Source: Rhodospirillales bacterium (GTDB lineage: Bacteria; Pseudomonadota; Alphaproteobacteria; Reyranellales; Reyranellaceae). From it: DNA of 8,553 nucleotides. Both the position numbers and the translations under genes were made by a program. Location: NCBI GenBank assembly GCA_013205335.1, contig JABMNB010000640.1:1-8553 (forward strand), in the 5' to 3' direction. The notes under the pieces are model-generated. The model made no database searches. It had not been told where the DNA came from and saw only the letters and a list, made by a program, of their open reading frames with translations. Shown one piece after another: positions 1-8,243 of the stretch (the stretch's first letter is position 1; each line of letters begins with the position of its first letter).

Positions 1-550
1 AATGCGCGGCGACCGAGAAGGCCAGCCGGACGCGCATGCCGCTGGAGTAGTGCTTCACCGGCGTGTCGATGAACTTCTCCACGCCGGAGAAGTCGACGAT
101 CTCGTCGAACCGCGCCAGCACCTCCTGGCGTGTCATGCCCAGGATGGCGCCGTTCAGGAAGATGTTCTCGCGGCCCGTGAGCTCCTGGTGGAAGCCGGTA
201 CCGACTTCGAGAAGGCTGGCAACACGGCCATTCAGCTCGACACGCCCCAGTGTCGGCTCGAGGATGCGCGACAGGATCTTGAGCAAGGTCGTCTTGCCAG
301 CCCCATTGTGGCCAATGATGCTGACCACCTCGCCGCGCCTGATCTCGAAATCGACGTCGCGGAGCGCCCAGAACTCCTCGACCTCGTCGCCTTCGATGAC
401 CGGACGGCCGCGCAGCATGTCGGCGCCGCGGCGCACGAGGCCGCGGGCGCTGCGCACCAGCGCTTCGCCGAGGATCGCCGAGTACTCCACCTTGTGTCCG
501 ATGATGAATTTCTTGCCGAGCTTCTCGGCGCGGATAACGACGTCGGACAT
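1..550 (-). CDS. wzt: Polysaccharide ABC transporter, ATP-binding subunit (Wzt-type), 3' end cut by window edge
   Basis: This is the ATPase that powers export of a lipid-linked polysaccharide (O-antigen, capsule or teichoic-acid-like) across the inner membrane, working with the permease encoded just upstream. I translated 183 residues from the ATG at 550. Residues 1-20 form the first strand (MSDVVIRAEKLGKKF). Residues 21-58 are the insertion typical of the RfbE/TagH/Wzt branch, followed by W-A-L-R-D-V at 61-66. Walker A is GHNGAGKTT at 80-88, the Q-loop region lies near 112-125, and the ABC signature YSSGM is at 168-172. Walker B, the H-loop and any C-terminal carbohydrate-binding domain are outside the window, so Wzt (with that domain) cannot be separated from a short KpsT-like form. 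The start lies 2 bp after the permease stop (TGAGCATG), which suggests coupled translation. Family assignment is firm; the substrate is unknown. Confidence 0.93.
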   Translation of the reverse strand, partial: MSDVVIRAEKLGKKFIIGHKVEYSAILGEALVRSARGLVRRGADMLRGRPVIEGDEVEEFWALRDVDFEIRRGEVVSIIGHNGAGKTTLLKILSRILEPTLGRVELNGRVASLLEVGTGFHQELTGRENIFLNGAILGMTRQEVLARFDEIVDFSGVEKFIDTPVKHYSSGMRVRLAFSVAAH

Positions 551-555
551 GCTCA
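548..555 (-). promoter_or_regulatory. TGAGCATG stop/start junction between permease and ATPase genes
   Basis: On the minus strand the permease stop TGA is separated from the ATPase ATG by only GC. There is no strong Shine-Dalgarno sequence before the ATG, so re-initiation by ribosomes finishing the permease is the simplest reading. It would keep the two transporter subunits in step. Confidence 0.6.
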
Positions 556-1395
556 AATCAGGTCGGCGAAGCCGCGTTCGGTGCGGCGGAAAGTGTGGAT
601 GCCGAGCCAGAGCATGCCGGCGGTAACGAGCATGCTGACCGCGAAGCCCGGCACGAAGAGAGGACTGTGTCCGCCCAGGATGGCCCATCGGAAGCCGTCG
701 ATCACGCCCACCATGGGATTGATGCTGTAGAGAAGCTGCCATTCCGGCGGCACGACCTTGGCCGAGAAGCCGACCGGCGAAGCGTAGAGGCCGATCTGGA
801 CGACGAATGGAATGACGAAGCGGAAGTCGCGATACTTCACGACCATTGCGGCCGCCCACAGCGCCGGACCGATGGCGACCAGAACGGCCAGGACGACGAA
901 GACCGGCAGCAGCAGGATGTGCCAGTCCGGAACCACGCCATACCATGCCATGACGCCGACGAGGATGATCAGGCTCACGCCGAAGTCGATGAGCCCCACC
1001 ATGACGGTGGCGAAGGGGATGATGATGCGTGGGAAGTAGACTTTGCTGACCAGCTGAGAGTTCGTCAGGACGCTGTTAGAGGCGTCGCTCAGGATCGACG
1101 AGGCGAGCGTCCACGGCAGCAGGCCGGCGAAGACCAGCACCGCATAGGGTGCGGCGCCTTCGGTCGGCAGCTTGGCGAGCTTGCCGAACACCACCGTGAA
1201 GACGACCATGGTTACGAAAGGCCGGACGAAGGCCCATGCCAGGCCGATCACCGTCTGCTTGTAGCGTACCGCAACGTCGCGCCAGGCCAGGATGAAGAAA
1301 AGCTCCCGGTATCGCCATAGGTCGCGCCAATACTGGCGGTCGGCACGTCCGGCCTCGAGGATGAGCGGCTGCGAAGGGCGATCACTGGAAATCAT
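553..1395 (-). CDS. wzm: Polysaccharide ABC transporter permease (Wzm-type, ABC-2 family)
   Basis: This is the membrane subunit of an ABC-2 polysaccharide exporter that moves a undecaprenyl-linked glycan to the periplasmic face. The product is 280 residues, the usual length for Wzm/KpsM/TagG proteins. Visible family features are an amphipathic N-terminal stretch ending in W-R-D-V-A-V-R-Y-K-Q (38-47), about six membrane segments (roughly 49-70, 84-103, 125-150, 160-185, 192-210, 247-266), V-Y-F-P-R at 119-123, K-Y-R-D-F at 187-191, and I-N-P-M-x-G-x-I-x-G-F-R-W at 225-237. The frame stays open upstream to 1641, but that extension is Arg/Gly-rich and antisense-like, and it overlaps the glycosyltransferase. 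The ATG at 1395 begins the conserved part and overlaps the previous stop as ATGA. The gene is followed 2 bp later by its ATPase partner. Confidence 0.95.
   Translation of the reverse strand: MISSDRPSQPLILEAGRADRQYWRDLWRYRELFFILAWRDVAVRYKQTVIGLAWAFVRPFVTMVVFTVVFGKLAKLPTEGAAPYAVLVFAGLLPWTLASSILSDASNSVLTNSQLVSKVYFPRIIIPFATVMVGLIDFGVSLIILVGVMAWYGVVPDWHILLLPVFVVLAVLVAIGPALWAAAMVVKYRDFRFVIPFVVQIGLYASPVGFSAKVVPPEWQLLYSINPMVGVIDGFRWAILGGHSPLFVPGFAVSMLVTAGMLWLGIHTFRRTERGFADLI
1392..1395 (-). promoter_or_regulatory. ATGA overlap, glycosyltransferase stop and permease start
   Basis: The minus-strand bases ATGA contain the permease start codon (ATG) and the glycosyltransferase stop (TGA). No good Shine-Dalgarno sequence precedes this ATG, so translation of the permease probably depends on termination-reinitiation at this site. 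The overlap also fixes the permease start against the longer open frame. Confidence 0.7.
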
Positions 1396-2492
1396 AGGCC
1401 GGAAGTCATACGACGTGGTTGGGTCGATAGGCGAGCGTAGAGTGCGCGCGCGGCGGCAACAAAATGCGCCTGCCGATAGGGTTCGACCGCCGCCGGATCG
1501 GCCCTGCCCCGTTGCAGCTGCTCCTCGATCGCCGCCGCCAGCGCAGGCCGGTCGGTCGGATCGACGATGACACCGACACGCTCGTCCGGAATCGCGTCGG
1601 CGGTGCCGCCGCCTTTGCCGCCGACCACCCGCAGACCACACGCGGCGGCCTCGAGATAGACGATGCCGAACCCCTCCTCCGTGCTCGGCATGACATAGAG
1701 GTCGGCCAGCCGGTACAGATCGGGAAGGTCGGCATCAGGGACGAAGCCCAGGAAACGCACGGCACCCGGCGCCAGTTCATCGGCGACCGCTTCCAGTCGC
1801 GCCCTGTCATCACCATCTCCCGCGACGACATGGATGAGGTCGGGGAATTTCTCCCGAAGACCCGCCAGGACGGAAAAAACCGGCTCGTGGCCTTTGTAGC
1901 GCTCGTTGGAGGCGAGCCGCCCGACCGTGAGCAGGATGGGCCCAGCGCCAAGCTTCAGGCGGTCGCGCAGCGCCGCAGGCGCCGGCCCCGGCGCAAAGAC
2001 ATCTTGCACCGTATCGGGCAGGACGCGCACGCGTTCGGGCGGCAGGTCGACCCAGGCCAGCAGAATGCGACGGGTCTCGCGGCTGACCGTGGTCACCAAA
2101 TCGGCATACTCGATCAGTCGCCGCACGAGGCCGCGGCGATCCTTCCAGATGTCCGTGCCGTGCGCCTGCAGCCAGTAATGCGCACCGAACAGGCGTGCGA
2201 GCAGGAAACCCAGCGGCGCCATGAAGACGTGGCCGCAGAACACGGTGTCGATGGGCCGGAAGCGCCAGGCCGCGACGATCGACGCCAGTGAGAAGCTGAA
2301 CCTGCCGAAGATCGGCGGGTTCTGGCGCACGCCGGTGGGCAGCACCATCCCGCGGGCGTCGCCGTGACGCGCCAAAATCAGGATTTCGACGCTGCCGTCG
2401 GCCAGACTATCGAACAGATCCTGATTGTAACGCGCGATCCCGCCGCGAGCGCCATAGCAGTCTCCGACGAGAGCGAGGATGCGAGACCCCAT
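1392..2492 (-). CDS. Family 4 glycosyltransferase (GT-B fold)
   Basis: This is probably a retaining, nucleotide-sugar-dependent glycosyltransferase that adds a sugar to the growing lipid-linked glycan on the cytoplasmic face. The protein is 366 residues, normal for the family. The N-terminal half has the glycine-rich acceptor-side loop (G-A-R-G-G-I-A-R-Y-N, 14-23) and a conserved Q-A-H-G-T-D-I-W at 109-116. The C-terminal half has the donor domain: L-L-T-V-G-R-L at 187-193 with K200-G201, V-A-G-D-G-D at 223-228, and F-L-G-F-V-P near 247-252. The E-x7-E motif has its glutamates at 273 and 281 (E-G-F-G-I-V-Y-L-E). The start at 2492 lies 8 bp after the amidotransferase stop, with an AGGCGG stretch about 4 bases upstream that overlaps that stop. 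Donor and acceptor sugars cannot be inferred. The 3' end overlaps the permease start. Confidence 0.93.
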   Translation of the reverse strand: MGSRILALVGDCYGARGGIARYNQDLFDSLADGSVEILILARHGDARGMVLPTGVRQNPPIFGRFSFSLASIVAAWRFRPIDTVFCGHVFMAPLGFLLARLFGAHYWLQAHGTDIWKDRRGLVRRLIEYADLVTTVSRETRRILLAWVDLPPERVRVLPDTVQDVFAPGPAPAALRDRLKLGAGPILLTVGRLASNERYKGHEPVFSVLAGLREKFPDLIHVVAGDGDDRARLEAVADELAPGAVRFLGFVPDADLPDLYRLADLYVMPSTEEGFGIVYLEAAACGLRVVGGKGGGTADAIPDERVGVIVDPTDRPALAAAIEEQLQRGRADPAAVEPYRQAHFVAAARALYARLSTQPRRMTSGL

Positions 2493-2500
2493 CGCGCCGC

Positions 2501-4336
<1,836 letters not shown>

Positions 4337-4351
4337 GACTTGCGTCCGGGC

Positions 4352-5728
4352 CTAACGTGCGCCGGTGCCGCGGAACACCACCGCGAAGGTCCTGAGGATG
4401 ATCACCAGATCGAGCCACAGCGAGCAATGCTTGAGGTAATAGAGATCGTACTCGAGCTTCGAGCGCATCGCGTCGGCCTCGTGGGCATAGCCCTGGTTGA
4501 TCTGAGCCCAGCCGGTGACGCCCGGCCGCACGATGCCGCGCAACGCGAAATGCTCGATGTCACGGACATAGCCCTTCTCCAGCGAGGCTGCCTCGGGCCG
4601 CGGGCCGACCCAGCTCATATCGCCCTTCAAAATATTGAAAAGCTGCGGCAGCTCGTCTAGCCGGCAGAGCCTGAGAAAGCGGCCGCTGCGCGTGATGCGC
4701 GGGTCGGCGGACGTCGTGAAACTGGGACCGGGCACATCGACGAACATCGTACGGAACTTGACCATGCGGAACGACCGGCCGCGCCGGCCGATGCGGGTCT
4801 GCAGGAAGAAGACCGGCCCGGGACTGTCCAGCCGGACAATCAGTGCGACGACCCCCAGCATCGGCAGAAACAGCGGCAGGAAAAGAACGGTCAATCCCAA
4901 TTCGAGGGCACGGCGCACCACCAGATACTGGCGCGACGGCAGCAGCGAGCCGAACTCGTTGGGCGACAGGCCGCTGAGCGGCGTGCGGCCCGTCATTGTT
5001 TCCACAACGTATCGCCGGTCCAGGACCGGCAGGCCCGCGATGGCCGCATCGGCGAGGGCCGCGAGCCGCCCCTCTTCCAGGTCGGCGCTCAGGTCAGCCA
5101 CGATCGCATCGACCCTCAAGCCGCGCCGGCGCACATCGTCGAAGTCGAGCCACCGGCACGTCGGAAGTCTAGGCATCGCGGCAATTGCGGCATGAGGCGT
5201 CACGGCGTAGTTGCGCACGAGGTGACGCGCGCGGAGCTGGGCGATCACCGCCATCCACAGCACGCTGAGAAAGCCGCTGCCGAACAGCTGGACGCGCGAA
5301 TAGTCGAGACGCATCAACAGCAGGAATGTGGCGATCAGCGCATAAGTGATGACCGCCACAGTCGCGACCTGCGCGGCGTTTATGCCAGCGCCCGGAAAGG
5401 CGTCGAGGCGCCGGCCGCAGTACCAGATGATCGCGTAAGCAACGACGGTGGCGACGATGGTGAGTTCGGAAGCATCGAACGGGCCGACGAATGGCTCGTC
5501 GTTCGCGTACAGCGGAATTGGCAGGACGACGCAGAACAGGAAGCCCAGGACGGCGTCAACCCAGGTTTCGATGAACCGCTGGGGCGCCGACCGCATGCGC
5601 GGCATGCTGATCGTCAGTTGTTCGTCGGATGACACGTCTACCCCGGCGGTGATCACGCTCTGCGCGCCGCCGCCCCATGTGGAATTGCTGGCTGTATCCG
5701 CAGAACTCGATCGAGAGCCCCCACTCAT
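4352..5728 (-). CDS. Polyprenyl-phosphate sugar-1-phosphate transferase (WbaP/ExoY-type polyprenyl glycosylphosphotransferase)
   Basis: This enzyme starts glycan assembly by transferring a sugar-1-phosphate from a nucleotide sugar to undecaprenyl phosphate in the inner membrane. The 458-residue length matches the long WbaP/WcaJ-like form. It has a polar Ser/Thr-rich N-terminus (1-50), hydrophobic segments near 56-73, 88-104, 118-139 and 147-164, and a Rossmann-like linker domain (about 170-245). A subfamily stretch at 246-264 (T-G-R-T-P-L through F-G-S-L-L-P) precedes the membrane-inserted helix at 276-300. The catalytic domain shows D-S-P-G-P-V at 301-306, K-F-R-T-M at 324-328, L-D-E-L-P-Q-L at 357-363 with the expected Asp-Glu pair D358-E359, G-P-R-P at 375-378, and P-G-V-T-G-W-A-Q at 402-409. 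The ATG at 5728 has GAGGA ten bases upstream; M42 or M45 are alternative starts. The sugar is not predictable. Confidence 0.94.
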   Translation of the reverse strand: MSGGSRSSSADTASNSTWGGGAQSVITAGVDVSSDEQLTISMPRMRSAPQRFIETWVDAVLGFLFCVVLPIPLYANDEPFVGPFDASELTIVATVVAYAIIWYCGRRLDAFPGAGINAAQVATVAVITYALIATFLLLMRLDYSRVQLFGSGFLSVLWMAVIAQLRARHLVRNYAVTPHAAIAAMPRLPTCRWLDFDDVRRRGLRVDAIVADLSADLEEGRLAALADAAIAGLPVLDRRYVVETMTGRTPLSGLSPNEFGSLLPSRQYLVVRRALELGLTVLFLPLFLPMLGVVALIVRLDSPGPVFFLQTRIGRRGRSFRMVKFRTMFVDVPGPSFTTSADPRITRSGRFLRLCRLDELPQLFNILKGDMSWVGPRPEAASLEKGYVRDIEHFALRGIVRPGVTGWAQINQGYAHEADAMRSKLEYDLYYLKHCSLWLDLVIILRTFAVVFRGTGAR

Positions 5729-5807
5729 ACGCTAAGCTTCCTCACCCGGACTTGCCGCCTCCGGCGTTCCAAACAGCCTACTTGCATTCGCAATGATCAT
5801 ATCGCGA
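5729..5807 (-). other. 79 bp spacer, largest gap inside the operon, with ribosome binding site
   Basis: This spacer separates the ligase/polymerase stop from the phosphotransferase start. A good Shine-Dalgarno sequence GAGGA lies at 5743-5739, ten bases before the ATG at 5728. A short inverted repeat (TGATC...GATCA, 5794-5810) straddles the preceding stop codon but has no following T-run, so it does not look like a terminator. I see no convincing -35/-10 pair. Read-through transcription is likely, with independent translation of the phosphotransferase. Confidence 0.5.
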
Positions 5808-7301
5808 TCACTCCGGGGGCGTAAAGCTCTGCTCAGACCGCTCCCTGCGACCGAACGCCTGCGCCCAGCCCATGCCCAGCAGCGCCGCCGTCACGAAGCC
5901 GATGGCCGGCATCTGCAGACTGAAATCGATCAAGGAATGCAGGATGGGAACCGAAGCCACCGCGAAGGCCGCGGCAGGCAAGTATCGATGAGCAAATCGG
6001 CGCGTTAAGGCACCGCGCAGACACATCGCCCAAGGCAATACGACAACGACCATTGCCGGGATCGCCGCAAACACGCCGAGCTCGACGACCGTCTCGAGGG
6101 GGGTTGAGTGCGCGATATCGTTGGGCTCCAGGCTGTTGGACGGCTGCAGAAGCGCGAAGACGTCGCCGAAGCCGCCCAGCCCCCAGCCCAGCCAGGGTGA
6201 CATTCCAATCGCCTCGAACGCCGCCGACCAGATGCGCAGGCGGGAAGCGTCATCAACCGACACGGCGAACTTCGAAAGCAAGGCACTGCCGGCAACGACG
6301 CCGACCACGACGAACACCGCGAGCCCGGCGAAGAACACACGGCCGAGTCCGGGGCGTGATTTCCAGCGGCCATGCATCAGAAGCAGGCCGAGGAACAACA
6401 CCCCCGCCACCGACGCGCCGAAACCTGCGCGTGACGCCGATATCAGCATGCCGCCCAGCATCAGCAGCCCGAGGGCAAGCAGGACGACACGCGGGCCTGT
6501 GAACCAATCGATCAACCGGACCTCCTCCTCTACGTCATAGCCGTAGAGCACATGGCCTTTCTTGCTTTGGCCACTGAAGATCAGCGCGAGGGCCGCAACC
6601 ACGCACATGCCCATGTAACAGGCGAACGAATTGCTGTTCACGAAGGTGCCGCCCATCAGACAACGATCGCCGGAGGTAAGTTCGAACTGCTTGCGCAAGT
6701 AGCTTCCGAGGTAGCAGGAGTTCGTCGATATCTGCATCGCGATGCCATAGCTCACGACCAGAACGCCACTGGCGACGAGCGCAACGAGGAACCAGCGCGC
6801 ATTGTCACGGTCGCTGCACACGGCGCGCGCCATCAGGAAGATCAGCGCGCAGGCCAGGCATTTCAGCAAGGAGTCGCGGGCCGCGTCCGCGGCGATCGCC
6901 GGGATCGGGGCATGGGCACTCCCCAGGATTTCCGCAGCGCGGTCGAACAGCCACGCATCGGCAGTGAGCGGCGTCCAGGTCGTCATCTGCCATAGCGCGA
7001 AGCCTGCAAAAAAAAGCCAGCAGCCGACCAGCACCAGCAGTGGCAGACGTTCGACCGGACCCACGGAATGGCCGCCGCGGACGCCAAGCCCCACTGCAAC
7101 GGGCATTGCGATCAGGCCAAGCATCACGCAAAGCGGCGCCCACGCCCAGTCTCGGTTGGCGCCCATCGGCAACGCGGCCACAGCGACCGTGGCGAAGAAC
7201 AGGAAGACAATGGTCTTGTCGATCGTGCGACGGGCGAACCACCGCCAGTCGCGAAGGACGACTACGCCCGGCTCATGGCCCTTTTCAGTCCATTCAGTCA
7301 T
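5808..7301 (-). CDS. O-antigen ligase / Wzy-like polymerase family membrane protein (PF04932-type)
   Basis: This is a polytopic inner-membrane protein of 497 residues that resembles WaaL ligases and Wzy polymerases. Such proteins move lipid-linked glycans onto an acceptor, or join repeat units, in the periplasm. About ten to twelve hydrophobic segments are visible, from residue 30 to 481. Recognisable landmarks are G-T-F-V-N-S-N-S-F-A at 218-227, S-A-S-R-A-G-F at 288-294, R-L-R-I-W-S at 354-359 followed by G-M-S-P-W-L-G-W-G-L-G-G-F at 366-378, a periplasmic H-S-T-P-L-E at 398-403, and H-S-L-I-D-F at 455-460. C196 and C214 sit in a likely external loop and could pair. The frame is open up to 7538, but that extension is Arg-rich and lies inside the upstream gene. 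The ATG at 7301 overlaps the previous stop as ATGA. Ligase and polymerase cannot be told apart from sequence alone; the adjacent ABC exporter mildly favours ligase. Confidence 0.88.
   Translation of the reverse strand: MTEWTEKGHEPGVVVLRDWRWFARRTIDKTIVFLFFATVAVAALPMGANRDWAWAPLCVMLGLIAMPVAVGLGVRGGHSVGPVERLPLLVLVGCWLFFAGFALWQMTTWTPLTADAWLFDRAAEILGSAHAPIPAIAADAARDSLLKCLACALIFLMARAVCSDRDNARWFLVALVASGVLVVSYGIAMQISTNSCYLGSYLRKQFELTSGDRCLMGGTFVNSNSFACYMGMCVVAALALIFSGQSKKGHVLYGYDVEEEVRLIDWFTGPRVVLLALGLLMLGGMLISASRAGFGASVAGVLFLGLLLMHGRWKSRPGLGRVFFAGLAVFVVVGVVAGSALLSKFAVSVDDASRLRIWSAAFEAIGMSPWLGWGLGGFGDVFALLQPSNSLEPNDIAHSTPLETVVELGVFAAIPAMVVVVLPWAMCLRGALTRRFAHRYLPAAAFAVASVPILHSLIDFSLQMPAIGFVTAALLGMGWAQAFGRRERSEQSFTPPE
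7298..7301 (-). promoter_or_regulatory. ATGA overlap, 247-residue protein stop and ligase/polymerase start
   Basis: The minus-strand ATGA holds the ligase/polymerase ATG and the TGA of the upstream gene. The purine-rich GGAAAAAGAAG just upstream could serve as a weak ribosome binding site and also encodes the Arg/Lys tail of the upstream protein. The overlap sets the downstream start and implies coupled translation of the two products. Confidence 0.7.
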
Positions 7302-8041
7302 GGCTTCTTTTTCCGGCGCTCCGCCAGGAGGCGCGTGAGTTCTTCCTGCGCGCCTGCCTCGCTGCGCACGAAGTAACGAACGAACAACTCGTCGATCGGT
7401 GTGCGGATGGCGTCGGCGAACCAGCCGTGACTGGGCGAAAGCTGCCAGGTCCGTGCGACATAAAGGGCGACCTTCTCGCGTTGGGAGGTCGTCAGCGCCG
7501 GCCAATTGTCGAGGATCAATCTCAACCGCACCGGCCACAGTGGCAGGAGCATCGGCGCGGTGTCGATCGACATCAGCAGTGGCTCAACCGATCTCTGCGA
7601 AGGTCCCTCGAGTGCCAGCCGCACCGACGCGAGCCGCAGCCACTGGATACCGCGAGCGGGTTCATCGCCCAAGCCGACAGCGAGATCGTCCTGGGCGCGC
7701 TTGAGCCATTCGGTGCGCTGCTGTTCCGTCGGTGCGAAATTGGGCGACTGGGCTGCCCCGACCAGAAGCTCGGAACGCTGCAAGTAGCGACCAGCCGTGG
7801 GGTCGGACTCGACGGCGCGGTCGAGCGCGTCGATGGCATTCAGCACCGCGTCGAGCGAAATCTTATAGTTGAGGCGAAGCGCGGTCGTTGCCGGATCGGC
7901 CCGCTGCGCCTGCCAGGCGCTCTTCATCACCGGCCAGGCGAACCAGACGAGCAGAGCCCCGCCGAGGCCGAGCAGGCCGCGCAACAGCCCATCGATTGAA
8001 ATGCCCAGAACCCACCCCTCAGTATGGTCGGGACGCGTCAC
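7298..8041 (-). CDS. Membrane-anchored helical-repeat (TPR-like) protein of unknown function
   Basis: I do not recognise this 247-residue protein as a named family. It has one hydrophobic segment at about 18-37 preceded by a short polar N-terminus. The remainder is soluble, mostly helical sequence, probably periplasmic. The stretch 66-96 (A-I-D-A-L-D-R-A-V-E-S-D-P) looks like a TPR unit, and 111-147 resembles a second degenerate helix pair. The tail is basic (R-R-K-K-K-P). The start is a GTG at 8041: the in-frame stop TGA lies at 8080-8078 and no ATG, GTG or TTG occurs between. A GGAGG lies 17 bases upstream, farther than usual, so the start is less certain than the frame. Its ATGA overlap with the ligase/polymerase gene suggests a structural or regulatory partner of that enzyme. 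This is inference from context only. Confidence 0.75.
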   Translation of the reverse strand: MTRPDHTEGWVLGISIDGLLRGLLGLGGALLVWFAWPVMKSAWQAQRADPATTALRLNYKISLDAVLNAIDALDRAVESDPTAGRYLQRSELLVGAAQSPNFAPTEQQRTEWLKRAQDDLAVGLGDEPARGIQWLRLASVRLALEGPSQRSVEPLLMSIDTAPMLLPLWPVRLRLILDNWPALTTSQREKVALYVARTWQLSPSHGWFADAIRTPIDELFVRYFVRSEAGAQEELTRLLAERRKKKP

Positions 8042-8052
8042 GGCCCGGGCAC

Positions 8053-8081
8053 ACTCAACCTCCGGAGCCCCCCCATGTCAA
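8053..8081 (-). promoter_or_regulatory. Possible sigma70-type promoter for the polysaccharide operon
   Basis: On the minus strand, TTGACA (8081-8076) matches the -35 consensus fully. Seventeen bases later, TTGAGT (8058-8053) matches the -10 consensus TATAAT at only three positions. Transcription would start near 8046, only about five bases before the GTG at 8041, giving an almost leaderless message. The G-rich spacer and weak -10 make this tentative. Confidence 0.25.
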
Positions 8082-8134
8082 AGGGGTTGCATGGGCATCG
8101 TCCGGGAGGCAGCCAGCGGCTGGCGGGGGCATGT

Positions 8135-8153
8135 ACGAAGCAATCGACTTCGT
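8135..8153. repeat. Short inverted repeat in the operon upstream region
   Basis: ACGAAG and CTTCGT form perfect 6 bp arms around a 7-base loop. It could be an operator half-site pair or part of transcript termination for the phosphodiesterase gene, but there is no T-run and arms of this length also arise by chance. Confidence 0.25.
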
Positions 8154-8243
8154 GTCGGCTGCCAAACTCACCGTGACCGACAGTGAGGCGGTCCTGGACG
8201 GAAACGCGACCAGGCTCCGGAAGCTGAAGAGCAAGCGATGGGC

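Larger units (their letters stand above)
8042..8243 (-). other. 202 bp intergenic region upstream of the polysaccharide operon
   Basis: This is the only sizeable non-coding stretch. It separates the phosphodiesterase stop from the first operon gene. It holds a possible sigma70-like promoter (8053-8081), a GGAGG at 8063-8059, and a 6 bp-arm hairpin at 8135-8153 (ACGAAG/CTTCGT, 7-base loop). There is also a 5 bp-arm hairpin at 8112-8124 (GCCAG/CTGGC, 3-base loop). Neither hairpin is followed by a T-tract on the minus strand, so I do not call a rho-independent terminator. The only open frame I see starting in this spacer is a 25-codon Pro/Gly-rich stretch with no credible support. Confidence 0.6.

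Noticed and set aside
1396..1641. N-terminal extension of the permease frame up to 1641
   Set aside because: The extra 82 residues are Arg/Gly-rich, lie wholly inside the glycosyltransferase gene, and precede the conserved start. The ATGA junction at 1392-1395 is the better start.
5794..5810. TGATC...GATCA inverted repeat as an operator or internal terminator
   Set aside because: The arms are only 5 bp, it overlaps a stop codon, and there is no T-tract or nearby promoter; chance is sufficient.
7302..7538. N-terminal extension of the ligase/polymerase frame up to 7538
   Set aside because: The 79 extra residues are charged, lack family features and lie inside the upstream gene. The ATG at 7301 overlaps the upstream stop in the way usual for coupled genes.
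8112..8124. GCCAG/CTGGC hairpin as a rho-independent terminator for the phosphodiesterase gene
   Set aside because: The stem is only 5 bp with a 3-base loop, and no T-run follows on the minus strand.
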